Source of the DNA: Microbacterium maritypicum | GTDB lineage: Bacteria > Actinomycetota > Actinomycetes > Actinomycetales > Microbacteriaceae | Assembly: GCF_008868125.1 (NCBI RefSeq) | Contig: NZ_WAAQ01000001.1 | Span: forward strand, 2,046,001 to 2,110,000 | DNA length: 64,000 nt | Direction: 5' to 3' | Shown here: positions 17,127-26,879 of the stretch, piece after piece | Layout of the letters: every line of letters starts with the position of its first letter | How positions within the stretch are numbered: the stretch's first letter is position 1 | Translations under genes and position numbers: made by a program | The notes under the pieces: generated by a model | The model's input: the letters and a program-made list of their open reading frames with translations, nothing else | Told to the model about the DNA's origin: nothing | The model's database searches: none

Positions 17127-18596
17127 TCACTCGGCCTTGTCGGCCGCCTTCTTGGCCGGAGCCTTCTTGGCGGCGGGCTTCTTGGCAGCCGTCTTCTCGG
17201 CCTCGTCAGCCGCATCGGCCTTCTTGGCCGGAGCCTTCTTGGCAGCAGGCTTCTTGGCAGGAGCCTTCTTGGCCGGCTTCTCCTCGACCTCGGCGGACTC
17301 GGCCTCGGCGGCCTCGTCGTCGGTGACGATGAAGTCGGACAGATCGACGGGCTTGCCGTTGCTGTCGACGACCTTCACCTTGCCCAGGGCGATCGCGAGG
17401 GCCTTGTTGCGGGCGACCTCACCGACGAGCGCCGGCAGCTGGTTCGAGGACTCCAGCGCCTCGACGAACTCCTGCGGAGCCATGCCGTACTGCGCAGCCG
17501 ACTGGATGAGGTACTGGCTGAGCTCTTCCTGCGACACCTGAACATCGGCCTGCTCGGCGATCGTGTCGAGGAGAACCTGCGTGCGGAACTGCTTCTCGCT
17601 GGCCTCGGTGACCTCGGCGCGGTGCACCTCGTCCTCGAGACGGCCCTCGCCCTCGAGGTGGTTGTGCACCTCGTCTTCGATGAGCTGCGGCGGGACCGGG
17701 ATCTCGATCTGCTCGAGCAGCACCTCGACGAGCTTGTCGCGCGCGGCGGAGCCCTGCGTGAAGACGCCCTGCTGAGCGACGCGCTCGGCGAGGCTCTCGC
17801 GGAGCTCGGCGATCGTGTCGAACTCGCTCGCGATCTGTGCGAAGTCGTCGTCGGCCTCGGGGAGCTCGCGCTCCTTGACCGCCTTGACCGTCACGGAGAC
17901 CTCGGCCTCGGAACCGGCGTGGTCGCCGCCGACCAGAGCCGAGCGGAACGTGGTGTCCTCACCGGCGGTGAGCGACTCGATCGCGTCGTCGATGCCCTCG
18001 AGCAGCTCGCCGGAGCCGACCTCGTAGGAGACGCCCTCGGCGCGGTCGATCTCGGCGCCGTCGATCGTGGCGACGAGGTCGAGCTCGACGAAGTCACCCT
18101 TCGCGGCGGGACGGTCGACCGGGACGAGCGTGCCGAAGCGGGCGCGCATGTTGTCGAGCTCTGCGTCGAGCGCGGCGTCATCGGCCTCGACGGCGTCGAC
18201 CGTCACCGTGATGCCGTCGTAGGAGGGCAGCTCGATCTCGGGGCGGACGTCCACCTCGATGTCGACGAGCAGGTCGCCCGAGAAGTCCTTCTCGTTCGGC
18301 CACTGCGTGATGTCGGCGGCCGGGCGGCCGACGACGCGCAGCTTGTGCTCGACCGTCGCGTCGCGGAAGAACTTGTCCAGGCCCTCGTTGACGGCGTGCT
18401 CGATGACGGCGCCACGACCGATGCGCTGGTCGATGATCGGAGCCGGGACCTTGCCCTTGCGGAAGCCGGGGATCTGCACGTCCTGAGCGATGTGCTCGTA
18501 CGCGTGAGCGATGCTGGGCTTGAGGTCGTCCGGGGTGACCGTGATGGTGAGCTTGACCCGGGTCGGGGTCAGCTTCTCGACGGTGCTGTTCGCCAT
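17127..18596 (-). CDS. tig: Trigger factor with long Lys/Ala/Pro-rich C-terminal tail
   Basis: Ribosome-bound chaperone and peptidyl-prolyl isomerase that meets nascent chains at the exit tunnel. The ribosome-docking signature GFRKGKVP is at residues 44-51, followed by the FKBP-like domain (around 150-240) and the long helical C-terminal arms. Unlike the roughly 430-residue E. coli protein it has 489 residues; from about 440 on it is an extension of [14 protein letters not shown] repeats broken by one acidic spacer, resembling the basic tails of histone H1 and HupB. The nucleotide repeats encoding it are visible as repeated ttcttggc units at 17148-17280. Start ATG 18596 has an AAGGAGAA Shine-Dalgarno. 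Confidence 0.95.
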   Translation of the reverse strand: MANSTVEKLTPTRVKLTITVTPDDLKPSIAHAYEHIAQDVQIPGFRKGKVPAPIIDQRIGRGAVIEHAVNEGLDKFFRDATVEHKLRVVGRPAADITQWPNEKDFSGDLLVDIEVDVRPEIELPSYDGITVTVDAVEADDAALDAELDNMRARFGTLVPVDRPAAKGDFVELDLVATIDGAEIDRAEGVSYEVGSGELLEGIDDAIESLTAGEDTTFRSALVGGDHAGSEAEVSVTVKAVKERELPEADDDFAQIASEFDTIAELRESLAERVAQQGVFTQGSAARDKLVEVLLEQIEIPVPPQLIEDEVHNHLEGEGRLEDEVHRAEVTEASEKQFRTQVLLDTIAEQADVQVSQEELSQYLIQSAAQYGMAPQEFVEALESSNQLPALVGEVARNKALAIALGKVKVVDSNGKPVDLSDFIVTDDEAAEAESAEVEEKPAKKAPAKKPAAKKAPAKKADAADEAEKTAAKKPAAKKAPAKKAADKAE

Positions 18597-18659
18597 GCTG
18601 GTGTGTTCTCCTTGTGATTTCCGCTTCGAATCGCGGCTGTAAGGTCCGTGGGGGCCGTG

Positions 18660-18733
18660 TCGGGGCGACAGGAGTTGAACCTGCGACCTCCCGCTCCCAA
18701 AGCGGGCGCTCTACCAAACTGAGCTACGCCCCG
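18660..18733 (-). tRNA. tRNA-Pro (anticodon TGG)
   Basis: On the minus strand the acceptor CGGGGCG pairs with CGCCCCG, and the anticodon stem CCCGC/GCGGG encloses the loop TTTGGGA with anticodon TGG. The T arm has GGTTCAACTC. Position 18660 supplies discriminator A; CCA is not encoded. It lies just upstream of tig on the same strand. Confidence 0.95.
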
Positions 18734-18735
18734 GG

Positions 18736-18753
18736 GAATCCGCACGCGGATTC
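18736..18753. other. Short inverted repeat upstream of tRNA-Pro
   Basis: GAATCCG and CGGATTC flank the tetraloop CACG immediately outside the tRNA-Pro 5' end. It could be a processing determinant or part of the tRNA promoter region; nothing more can be said. Confidence 0.3.
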
Positions 18754-18797
18754 AGCCCCACCGAGTCTAACGGACAGGAGCATGCGTCAGAGTCCGG

Positions 18798-18803
18798 TAT
18801 AGT
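18798..18803 (+). promoter_or_regulatory. -10-like TATAGT upstream of tRNA-Gly
   Basis: TATAGT lies 39 bases before the tRNA-Gly 5' end, a reasonable distance for a short tRNA leader. No convincing -35 hexamer was found at the usual spacing. Confidence 0.4.
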
Positions 18804-18842
18804 CGATGAGTCGGTACCGAACCTTTCCGAAGGTGCGGATCC

Positions 18843-18916
18843 GGGGCTGTAGCTTAGTGGTAAAGCCTCTGTCTTCCAAACAGATGATGCGAGTTCGATT
18901 CTCGTCAGCCCCTCCA
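18843..18916 (+). tRNA. tRNA-Gly (anticodon TCC)
   Basis: Acceptor GGGGCTG (18843-18849) pairs with CAGCCCC (18906-18912); the anticodon stem TCTGT/ACAGA encloses CTTCCAA with anticodon TCC; the T arm has GAGTTCGATTCTC. Discriminator T at 18913 and an encoded CCA at 18914-18916. A strong terminator follows after 3 bases. Confidence 0.96.
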
Positions 18917-18919
18917 CTC

Positions 18920-18952
18920 GAGAAGGCCCCCACCATCGGTGGGGGCCTTCTC
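18920..18952 (+). terminator. Terminator of tRNA-Gly
   Basis: A perfect 15-base stem, GAGAAGGCCCCCACC (18920-18934) with GGTGGGGGCCTTCTC (18938-18952), loop ATC. It directly follows the tRNA. Confidence 0.85.
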
Positions 18953-19025
18953 GCATTCCTGTCCCTCCCGTCGAATACGCTGACAGCACCGCTGCACGCA
19001 GTCTCCGACCGGAAGGCACCATCGA

Positions 19026-20228
19026 ATGGGTCAGACGCTTCGCGACGGCGGGCACCAGCTGCCCGTCCAGTTCTCCGCGGCATCCTCCGCCCCTGTACCG
19101 ACGCCGCCACGCCGAAGCACGCGCACCGGACTCCTTCTCGGCCTGCTCGGTGGAGCCGCCGTGATCGCGGCGTTGGCCATCACTCAGGTGACATCGAATC
19201 TCGGATACGACAGCGCCGCGTCGCAGTACGAGAGCGCCGCCGAGACGACGTCGAGCGCGAAGGCGCAGGTGCGCGACGAGATCGCCGACCTGCGTGCAGC
19301 AACCGATGCGGCCGGACGGGTCATCTCGGGAGGGAACCAGCCGATCGCCGTGCCCGACGATGTGCATGCCGGGCTCGCCTCGGCGGTCGAAGACAGCACC
19401 GCCACGGCCTCGGACGCGGATGGCGTCGTCGCGACGGACATCCCTGCCGTTGGCACGAAGCCCGGCTGGTTCTGGGAGCTGTTCGGCGCCACGTCGGAAC
19501 TGGACGAGCGACTCCGCGACGTCGATGCCCTCGCCGACGAGCTCGTGGACGCCTCGACCGATATCGAAGACGCACGGGCGACGGTGACCGAGAGCGGTCT
19601 GGCTGTGATCACCACTGCGGGCGAGGCCGCGCCCGGGTTCGAAGGCGCTCATCTCTCGGCACGCACCGAAACCGTGATCGCCCTGCGCGACGCGGCCGCG
19701 GAGGCGACGACTGCGACGGCGGTGGATGAAGATGCGGCCACGGCCTACCTCGCCCTGCAGGCCGCGGCTGCGCAGGTCATCGCAACCGAGAACGAAGAGC
19801 TGGCGGAGAAGGCAGGGCCGCTTCTGGACACCCGGCTCGAGATCGAGGCGTTCGCGAGGTCCCTCGCTCCCGGCGTGCTTCTCGACTTCGACTGGGCGCC
19901 GGTGGTCAGCGGCGCCGGCTACAACGGCAGCATGGGCGGCTATACGACCTGGTGGTGGGGAGAGAAGGGGCGGGCGACCATCGCACTCTCGAACTCGGTT
20001 GCCGAGCAGTGGCCGGGCGTCCGGAGCAAGGCGCTCGTCGCACACGAGGTCGGGCATGCGATCAGTGTCAAGTGTCAGAGCATGTACGACTCCTCCACGC
20101 AGGACAGCATCGAGAAGTGGGCGACCGCCTGGGCCATCAGCATGGGCTACACCGACGATGCCAACGGGGTCTGGGCATACGGATACCCTCCGCAGAACTA
20201 CATCGACGCGGCGGCGGGCTGCCGCTGA
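19026..20228 (+). CDS. Membrane-anchored HEVGH protein, possible zinc peptidase
   Basis: A 400-residue protein of unknown family. A Pro-rich cytoplasmic N terminus is followed by one transmembrane segment (about residues 35-53), a long Ala/Asp/Glu-rich, probably coiled-coil region (60-260), and a C-terminal domain carrying VAHEVGHAIS, a zincin-like HExxH motif (His340, Glu341, His344). The motif is followed by a Cys-containing segment (SVKCQSMYDSS) and a final Cys. Topology would put the motif outside the cell. A third zinc ligand cannot be assigned by eye; candidates are acidic residues around EKWATAW. Located between tRNA-Gly and rbpA, with its own terminator. Confidence 0.8.
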   Translation: MGQTLRDGGHQLPVQFSAASSAPVPTPPRRSTRTGLLLGLLGGAAVIAALAITQVTSNLGYDSAASQYESAAETTSSAKAQVRDEIADLRAATDAAGRVISGGNQPIAVPDDVHAGLASAVEDSTATASDADGVVATDIPAVGTKPGWFWELFGATSELDERLRDVDALADELVDASTDIEDARATVTESGLAVITTAGEAAPGFEGAHLSARTETVIALRDAAAEATTATAVDEDAATAYLALQAAAAQVIATENEELAEKAGPLLDTRLEIEAFARSLAPGVLLDFDWAPVVSGAGYNGSMGGYTTWWWGEKGRATIALSNSVAEQWPGVRSKALVAHEVGHAISVKCQSMYDSSTQDSIEKWATAWAISMGYTDDANGVWAYGYPPQNYIDAAAGCR

Positions 20229-20246
20229 GCACGGTCTCCGGATACG

Positions 20247-20282
20247 GAAGAAGCCGCCGCGATCACTCGCGGCGGCTTCTTC
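20247..20282. terminator. Strong bidirectional hairpin after HEVGH gene and rbpA
   Basis: A perfect 16-base stem, GAAGAAGCCGCCGCGA (20247-20262) with TCGCGGCGGCTTCTTC (20267-20282), loop of 4. It lies between the convergent stops of the HEVGH gene and rbpA and can serve both; the plus-strand side ends in a T-rich run. Confidence 0.85.
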
Positions 20283-20297
20283 TAGGTCAGACCGAGG

Positions 20298-20651
20298 TCA
20301 CTGTCCCCGGCGCTCACGCAACTGCGTGAGAGCATCGTCGAGAAGCTGGACGGCTTCCTCGTCGGTACGACGCTCCTTCACGTAGGCGAGGTGAGTCTTG
20401 TACGGCTCCGCCTTCGCGAGCGCAGGAGGATTCTCCTTGTCGCGACCGGCGGGAAGACCGGACTGCGGGTGATCGATCGTCTCCGGGATCTCCTCTTCCG
20501 GGAGACCGGCGGCGAAGTACCGCACGGTCTCGTTGCCGAGGCCGTCCCAGTACGAGACCGCGATGCGGTCGGCGTGATAGCCGTGGTCCTGCTCGCCCAT
20601 GGGGCCGGAGCCCACTCGGGTTCCGCGGATCGCGTTTCCACCGGTTGCCAT
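20298..20651 (-). CDS. rbpA: RNA polymerase-binding protein RbpA
   Basis: Actinobacteria-specific activator that binds sigma factor and the RNA polymerase beta subunit and stabilises the open complex. The 117-residue protein has the family hallmarks: N-terminal AIRGTRVGSGPMGEQD, the core strand region with SYWDGLGNETVRYFAA, and the C-terminal sigma-interaction part with PYKTHLAYVKERRTDEEA. Its ATG at 20651 overlaps the secG stop by one base (TGATG), so translation is coupled to secG. The arrangement secG-rbpA at the end of the glycolytic cluster is characteristic of Microbacteriaceae-like genomes. Confidence 0.93.
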   Translation of the reverse strand: MATGGNAIRGTRVGSGPMGEQDHGYHADRIAVSYWDGLGNETVRYFAAGLPEEEIPETIDHPQSGLPAGRDKENPPALAKAEPYKTHLAYVKERRTDEEAVQLLDDALTQLRERRGQ

Positions 20652-20899
20652 CAGATGACCTCGAATTTCGTGATGAGGCCCAGCGCGACGATGGAGACGA
20701 ACCACGTCAGAGCCAGGACGACGGTGAAGCGGTTCAGGTTCCGCTCCGCGAGTCCGGAAGAGCCGACCGCGGAGGTCATGCCTCCACCGAACATGTCGGA
20801 CAGGCCACCGCCGCGACCTTTGTGCAAGAGGATGAGGAGGGTCAGCAGAACGCTGGTGATACCCAGCACGACCTGCAGGACGAACTCGAGAATTGCCAC
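20651..20899 (-). CDS. secG: Preprotein translocase subunit SecG
   Basis: Small inner-membrane subunit that helps SecYEG export. The 82-residue protein has two transmembrane helices (about 4-25 and 57-78) joined by a loop with the typical GRGGGLSDMFGG motif. It has a GTG start at 20899. It overlaps rbpA by one base downstream. A hairpin after the tpiA stop lies between it and tpiA, so it probably has its own promoter or relies on readthrough. Confidence 0.94.
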   Translation of the reverse strand: MAILEFVLQVVLGITSVLLTLLILLHKGRGGGLSDMFGGGMTSAVGSSGLAERNLNRFTVVLALTWFVSIVALGLITKFEVI

Positions 20900-20952
20900 G
20901 AGAAAGAGCCTTTCGATGGGGCCGGAGCGCCCCCGTAACGGTCAAGTATACG

Positions 20953-20980
20953 GTGCAGCGGGGCCGAAGCCCCGCTGCAC
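20953..20980 (-). terminator. Terminator of gap-pgk-tpiA
   Basis: A perfect 12-base stem, GTGCAGCGGGGC (20953-20964) with GCCCCGCTGCAC (20969-20980), loop CGAA. It directly abuts the tpiA stop codon on the minus strand. Confidence 0.75.
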
Positions 20981-21772
20981 TCACACGCCGACGTGCTTCT
21001 CGAAGCGGATGATCGCGGCGAACTCGTCCACGACGAGGCTCGCCCCGCCGACCAGAGCGCCGTCCACATCGGGTTCGCGCATGAAGCTGGCGATGTTGCC
21101 CGACTTCACCGAACCGCCGTAGAGGATGCGCGTGCGCGCGGCCGCTTCGTCGCCCAGAACCTTCGCGATGACGGCGCGCAGTGCGGCGCAGACATCCTGC
21201 GCCTGCTGCGGGGTCGCCGCCTGGCCGGAGCCGATCGCCCATACGGGCTCGTAGGCCACGACGATGTCCGCCTTCGGCGAGACGCCATCGAGCGCGGCTT
21301 CGAGCTGCGACACCGGAACCGCACTGGCGCCGAACTTCTCGAGGTCGCCAGCGGTCTCACCGACGCAGATCACGGGCACGAGGCCGTGCTTGAGCGACGC
21401 CTTCACCTTGGCGGCCACGATGTCGTCGCCTTCGGAGTGGTACTCACGACGCTCGGAGTGTCCGATGATGACGTACTTCGCGTCGAGCTTCGCCAGGAAC
21501 GCCCCGGAGACCTCGCCGGTGTACGCACCGGAGTCGTGCGCCGACACATCCTGCGCACCGAGCGCGAACGGGATCTTGTCCGCATCGATGAGCGTCTGCA
21601 CGCTGCGGATGTCGGTGAAGGGCGGGAAGACCGCCACCTCGACGGACCCGTCCTCGTGCTTGGCATCCTTCAACGTCCAGTGCAGCTTCTGCACGAACGC
21701 GACCGCCTGAAGGTGGTCGAGATTCATCTTCCAGTTTCCCGCGATCAGCGGGGTACGGGAGTTCACGCCCAT
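20981..21772 (-). CDS. tpiA: Triosephosphate isomerase
   Basis: Glycolytic enzyme that interconverts dihydroxyacetone phosphate and glyceraldehyde-3-phosphate. The 263-residue protein has catalytic Lys in GNWKMN, the electrophilic His in IIGHSERR and the base Glu in VAYEPVWAIGSG, and the phosphate loop with YGGSVK. It starts with an ATG inside the pgk coding end, overlapping it by 10 bases, so it is translationally coupled and third in the gap-pgk-tpiA operon. A hairpin follows the stop at once. Confidence 0.97.
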   Translation of the reverse strand: MGVNSRTPLIAGNWKMNLDHLQAVAFVQKLHWTLKDAKHEDGSVEVAVFPPFTDIRSVQTLIDADKIPFALGAQDVSAHDSGAYTGEVSGAFLAKLDAKYVIIGHSERREYHSEGDDIVAAKVKASLKHGLVPVICVGETAGDLEKFGASAVPVSQLEAALDGVSPKADIVVAYEPVWAIGSGQAATPQQAQDVCAALRAVIAKVLGDEAAARTRILYGGSVKSGNIASFMREPDVDGALVGGASLVVDEFAAIIRFEKHVGV

Positions 21773-22977
21773 CCGAGGACCTCCAGCCCAGGTAGTTTCT
21801 TGCCCTCGAGGAATTCGAGGCTCGCGCCGCCGCCGGTCGAGATATGACCGAACTGGTCGTCGGAGAATCCGAGCTGACGCACGGCCGCCGCGGAGTCACC
21901 GCCGCCCACCACGCTGAGGCCGTCGACCTCGGTGAGCGCCTGCGCCACGGTCTTGGTGCCGGCCGCGAACGCGGGGAACTCGAACACGCCCATCGGGCCG
22001 TTCCAGAACACCGTCTTCGACTCGCGGATGACCTCCGCGAAACGCTCCGCCGTCGCAGGGCCGATGTCCAGTCCGATGCCGGAGGCACCGAACGGCGTCG
22101 ACTCGATCGCGTCGGCGGCGGCGACTTCGTGCGCGGCGTCCGCGCCGAAGGATGCGGCGACCACGACATCGGTGGGGAGCACGAGCTCCACGCCACGCTC
22201 GGCGGCCTCCGCGATGTAGCCGCGAACCGTCTCGAGCTGGTCCTCTTCCAGCAGGCTCGACGCCACGGCGTGGCCCTGTGCCTTCAGGAAGGTGAACAGC
22301 ATGCCGCCGCCGACGAGGATCCTGTCCACCCGCGGAAGCAGATGCGAGATGACGCCCAGCTTGTCGCTGACCTTCGATCCGCCGAGGACGACCGCGTACG
22401 GGCGCTCCGGGTTCTCGGTCAGACGATCGAGCACATCGAGCTCGGCGGCGATCAGCAGGCCTGCCGCCGACGGGAGCAGCTCGGCGAGCTCGTAGACGCT
22501 CGCCTGCTTGCGGTGAACGACCCCGAACCCGTCGGAGACGAGAACGTCCCCGAGCGTTGCCAGCTCCGCGGCGAACGCGGCGCGGGTGGCGTCATCCTTC
22601 GACGTCTCCCCCGCGTTGAACCGCAGGTTCTCGATGACGACGACCCCGCCGTCCTCGAGCGAGGCGACGGCCTCCTGAGCCGACTCGCCGACGGTGTCGC
22701 GTGCGAAGGCGACAGGAGCGCCGAGCAGCTCGGACAGCCGCTGGGCCACCGGCTCCAGGCTGTACTGCGGATCGGGCGCGCCATCCGGGCGGCCGAGGTG
22801 GGAGCACACGACCACGCGGGCACCCGCGTTGATCAGTGCATTGAGGGTCGGCAACGAGGCGCGGACACGGCCATCGTCCGTGATGATCCCATCCCGCAGG
22901 GGGACGTTGAGATCACAACGGACGATGACGCGCTTGCCCTCGAGCGACCCCAGTGTGTCCAGGGTGCGCAGAGTCAT
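21763..22977 (-). CDS. pgk: Phosphoglycerate kinase
   Basis: Glycolytic enzyme transferring phosphate from 1,3-bisphosphoglycerate to ADP. The 404-residue protein has the N-terminal substrate site (VIVRCDLNVPL, then CSHLGRPDG) and the C-terminal nucleotide site (VLGGSKVSDKL, and the late TGGGASLEFLEGK). It lies 10 bases downstream of gap and overlaps tpiA by 10 bases, giving a compact three-gene operon of consecutive glycolytic steps. Confidence 0.97.
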   Translation of the reverse strand: MTLRTLDTLGSLEGKRVIVRCDLNVPLRDGIITDDGRVRASLPTLNALINAGARVVVCSHLGRPDGAPDPQYSLEPVAQRLSELLGAPVAFARDTVGESAQEAVASLEDGGVVVIENLRFNAGETSKDDATRAAFAAELATLGDVLVSDGFGVVHRKQASVYELAELLPSAAGLLIAAELDVLDRLTENPERPYAVVLGGSKVSDKLGVISHLLPRVDRILVGGGMLFTFLKAQGHAVASSLLEEDQLETVRGYIAEAAERGVELVLPTDVVVAASFGADAAHEVAAADAIESTPFGASGIGLDIGPATAERFAEVIRESKTVFWNGPMGVFEFPAFAAGTKTVAQALTEVDGLSVVGGGDSAAAVRQLGFSDDQFGHISTGGGASLEFLEGKKLPGLEVLGWA

Positions 22978-22987
22978 GTGTCTGAGC

Positions 22988-23998
<1,011 letters not shown>

Positions 23999-24074
23999 TC
24001 AGGTCTCCCTGTTTCTCGTGCGCTGCACGCAGCTTTCCAGCAAGCGTGAAGCGCGGGGTTTTTTGGCTGAGAGG

Positions 24075-24106
24075 GCGTCCCGACGAGCCGTGGCCCGTCG
24101 GGACGC
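24075..24106 (-). terminator. Hairpin downstream of sodA
   Basis: A perfect 11-base stem, GCGTCCCGACG (24075-24085) with CGTCGGGACGC (24096-24106), loop of 10, starting 8 bases beyond the sodA stop on the minus strand. No U tract immediately follows on that strand. Confidence 0.65.
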
Positions 24107-24113
24107 GACCCGA

Positions 24114-24740
24114 TTACGACAGTACCAGCAGGCCGTTCGTCTGCTTACGGGCGACCTCGAGGCGCTGGGCGACGTTCTCCCAGTTCGCGATGTTCCACGC
24201 GGCCTTGACGTAGTCGGCCTTGACGTTGAGGTAGTCGAGGTAGAAGGCGTGCTCCCACATGTCGAGCTGGAACAGCGGGATCGTGCCCTGCGCGGTGTTC
24301 GACTGCTGGTCGAACAGCTGCTGGATGATCAGGCGCGAGCCGATCGAGTCCCAGCTGAGCACCGCCCAGCCGGAGCCCTGGATGCCGGTCGCTGCAGCCG
24401 TGAAGTGGGCCTGGAACTTCTCGAACGAGCCGAAGTACTCATCGATCGCCGCCTTCAGCTCACCCTCGGGCTGGCCTCCGCCGTTCGGCGAGAGGTTCGT
24501 CCAGAAGATCGAGTGGTTGACGTGACCGCCGAGGTTGAAGGCGAGGTCCTTCTCGAGCTTGTTGACGTTCGCGAGGTTGCCGCTCTCGCGGGCCTCGGCG
24601 AGCTGGTCGAGCGCGGTGTTCGCGCCGGCGACGTAGGCCGCGTGGTGCTTGTCATGGTGCAGTTCCATGATCTTGCCGCTGATGTGCGGCTCGAGAGCTG
24701 CGAAGTCGTAGGGAAGGTCGGGGAGCGTGTAGGTCGCCAT
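24114..24740 (-). CDS. sodA: Superoxide dismutase (Mn/Fe type)
   Basis: Cytoplasmic enzyme that dismutes superoxide to hydrogen peroxide and oxygen. The 208-residue protein begins [13 protein letters not shown], and has metal ligands in the MELHHDKHH block (His28), [10 protein letters not shown], and [11 protein letters not shown] (Asp and His). No signal peptide is present. Mn versus Fe use cannot be decided with confidence from sequence alone; actinobacterial homologues in this position are usually called Mn-SOD. Start chosen at ATG 24740, five codons inside a longer frame, to match the family N terminus. Confidence 0.95.
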   Translation of the reverse strand: MATYTLPDLPYDFAALEPHISGKIMELHHDKHHAAYVAGANTALDQLAEARESGNLANVNKLEKDLAFNLGGHVNHSIFWTNLSPNGGGQPEGELKAAIDEYFGSFEKFQAHFTAAATGIQGSGWAVLSWDSIGSRLIIQQLFDQQSNTAQGTIPLFQLDMWEHAFYLDYLNVKADYVKAAWNIANWENVAQRLEVARKQTNGLLVLS

Positions 24741-24873
24741 ATCGCTTTCATCCAATCCGCGCCGCGCCGCGGCGCTTGCCGATCCTCCGCGCCGCCGATG
24801 TGCGGCGTAGAGCGAACGTGAATCATCCTACTGACGACAACACGGCTGCGTCCCCGATCCTTCCGTCGTATGA

Positions 24874-24912
24874 CGAAGACCCGCCGCCCTCATGTCGGGC
24901 GGCGGGTCTTCG
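24874..24912 (-). terminator. Terminator of whiA
   Basis: A perfect 16-base stem, CGAAGACCCGCCGCCC (24874-24889) with GGGCGGCGGGTCTTCG (24897-24912), loop of 7, 15 bases after the whiA stop on the minus strand. The adjoining region up to sodA (187 bases, 24741-24927) otherwise holds only the sodA promoter zone. Confidence 0.8.
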
Positions 24913-24927
24913 TAGAAGGGTGCGGGG

Positions 24928-25905
24928 TCAGACGTCGAGTCCGACGGGGACCGCGGCTTCCGTTCCGGGGATGCCCTCCTGCTGGGCGCGCTTGTCGGCC
25001 ATCGCGAGCAGGCGGCGGATGCGGCCGGCGACGGCGTCCTTCGTCAGCGGCGGGTCGGCGTGGTGGCCGAGCTCGTCGAGGCTGGCATCGCGGTGCGCGA
25101 GACGCAGCTCGCCGGCCACCTTCAGATGATCGGGCACCTCGTCGGCCAGAATCTCCAGCGCACGCTCGACGCGCGCGCACGCGGCGACGGCAGCCTGCGC
25201 GGAACGGCGCAGGTTCGCGTCGTCGAAGTTCACCAGACGGTTGACGCCGGCCCTCACCTCACGGCGCTGACGGAGCTCTTCCCACGCGATCGCGGTCTTC
25301 TGGGCGCCCATCTCGTTGAGGATGGTGCGGATGGCCTCCCCCTCGCGCACGACCACGCGCGGCATGCCCCGCACCTCGCGCGCCTTGGCGGCGACGCCGA
25401 GTCGGTGAGCGGCGCCGACGAGTGCCATCGCCGCCTCCGAGGACGGGCAGACGACTTCCAGCATCGCCGAGCGTCCGGGCTCGCTCAGAGTGCCCGCGGC
25501 GAGGAACGCACCGCGCCAGAGACCCGCGACCTCGGCGCGCGAGCCGGTGGTGAGCCGGTTGGGCAGCCCCCGCACAGGACGCCGACGCTGGTCGAGCAAG
25601 CCGGTCTGACGGGCGAGGGTCTCCCCCTGCGCGATCACACGCACCGCCCAGCGGGCGCCGTCGTTCGCTGTGCTCGACTGCACCTGGGCGATCTCGGGTC
25701 GCACACCGTAGATCTCGGCGAGGTCACGCGCGACGCGGCGCGCGAGAGTCTCGGCATCCACCTCGGCCTCCACGGCCACACGACCGGCGATCGAATGCAG
25801 ACCGCCGGCGAACCGGAGGATGGCGGTCACTTCCGCGACTCGCACCGTCGGGGGTGCATTGCGGATGCTGACCAGCTCGGCCTTGACGTCGGTGGTTAGT
25901 GCCAC
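24928..25905 (-). CDS. whiA: DNA-binding protein WhiA
   Basis: Sporulation/cell-division regulator conserved in Gram-positive bacteria. The 325-residue protein has an N-terminal LAGLIDADG homing-endonuclease-like domain without nuclease function and a C-terminal helix-turn-helix (around 215-300; [22 protein letters not shown]). In Streptomyces WhiA works with WhiB to activate division genes; in non-sporulating relatives its role is in cell division and chromosome segregation. GTG start at 25905. The usual upstream neighbour yvcK is absent; rapZ lies 67 bases upstream. Confidence 0.95.
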   Translation of the reverse strand: MALTTDVKAELVSIRNAPPTVRVAEVTAILRFAGGLHSIAGRVAVEAEVDAETLARRVARDLAEIYGVRPEIAQVQSSTANDGARWAVRVIAQGETLARQTGLLDQRRRPVRGLPNRLTTGSRAEVAGLWRGAFLAAGTLSEPGRSAMLEVVCPSSEAAMALVGAAHRLGVAAKAREVRGMPRVVVREGEAIRTILNEMGAQKTAIAWEELRQRREVRAGVNRLVNFDDANLRRSAQAAVAACARVERALEILADEVPDHLKVAGELRLAHRDASLDELGHHADPPLTKDAVAGRIRRLLAMADKRAQQEGIPGTEAAVPVGLDV

Positions 25906-25972
25906 GACACTCCTTCACGTTCACGCGCCGGATCGCGACGCAAACGTCCAGCTTACTCGGCCGGGCGGCCCA

Positions 25973-26845
25973 CTACTCTCGGCCGAGGTCCCGGTGACGG
26001 ACGTTCACGGCGACGCCGGGGATCGCGGCCAGACGGCGGCCCAACTCCTCCGACATCGCCACGGAGCGGTGCTTTCCCCCCGTGCAGCCGATCGCGATCG
26101 TCGAGTGGCTCTTGTTCTCGCGCTGATATCCCTCGAGCACCGGTACCAAGGCCGCGGAGTACGCATCCAGGAATTCCATCGCGCCGTCGCGGGAGAGCAC
26201 GTAGTCCCGGACCTCCTCGTCCTGGCCCGTCAAGCCTCGAAGCTCCTCGTTCCAGAACGGGTTCGGCAGGAACCGCATGTCGGCGACGATGTCGACATCG
26301 GTCGGCAGCCCGTACTTGAACCCGAAGCTCAGCAGGGTGACGCGATGGCGCGCCTGGCCCTCCTCCGAGAAGATGTCGGAGACCTGGGTCGCGAGCTGGT
26401 GGATGTTGAGGGTCGAGGTGTCGATGACGAGGTCGGCCGCTTCGCGGATCGGCGCGAGCCGGGCACGCTCGATGCGGATGCCGTCCAGCAGGGTTCCTTC
26501 GCCCTGCAGCGGATGCGGTCTGCGCACGGACTCGAACCGACGCACCAGCACGTCGTCGGACGCGTCGAGGAAGAGCACCCGCACGGAACCCCGTGAACGC
26601 AGCGCACGCGCCACCCCGGGGAAGTCGTCGAAGAGATTGCGGCCGCGCACATCGACCACGGCCGCGACCTTCGGAAGGGCGGTGCCGCCCATGTCGGTCA
26701 GATCCAGCAGCGGACGCAGGATCTGCGGGGGCAGGTTGTCGACCACGTACCAGCCGAGATCCTCGAGTGCGTTCGCCACCGTCGTCCGACCCGCGCCGGA
26801 CATTCCCGTGACGATGAGGAACTCGCCCTTTTCCCCGTCAGCCAT
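25973..26845 (-). CDS. rapZ: RapZ/YvcJ-type nucleotide-binding protein
   Basis: P-loop protein of the RapZ (YvcJ) family, 290 residues, which in Enterobacteria is the adaptor that targets small RNAs to RNase E in response to glucosamine-6-phosphate, and in Firmicutes binds GTP. The Walker A is [10 protein letters not shown] (13-22), with Arg in place of the usual Lys; the C-terminal RapZ part has the [12 protein letters not shown] motif. Arg in this position is known from other actinobacterial members, so it is not necessarily inactivating. It follows uvrC by 34 bases and probably shares its transcript. Confidence 0.92.
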   Translation of the reverse strand: MADGEKGEFLIVTGMSGAGRTTVANALEDLGWYVVDNLPPQILRPLLDLTDMGGTALPKVAAVVDVRGRNLFDDFPGVARALRSRGSVRVLFLDASDDVLVRRFESVRRPHPLQGEGTLLDGIRIERARLAPIREAADLVIDTSTLNIHQLATQVSDIFSEEGQARHRVTLLSFGFKYGLPTDVDIVADMRFLPNPFWNEELRGLTGQDEEVRDYVLSRDGAMEFLDAYSAALVPVLEGYQRENKSHSTIAIGCTGGKHRSVAMSEELGRRLAAIPGVAVNVRHRDLGRE

Positions 26846-26879
26846 TGCTCAGTGCTCCCTCTCCCCCTCGGCCTCCAGC

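Noticed and set aside
17148..17280. Tandem DNA repeat as a possible minisatellite
   Set aside because: It is entirely explained by the Lys/Ala/Pro repeats encoded at the end of tig.
16503..18617. Long plus-strand frame with Gly/Leu-rich repeats opposite tig
   Set aside because: The repeats are the antisense reading of the trigger factor basic tail; no independent evidence of coding.
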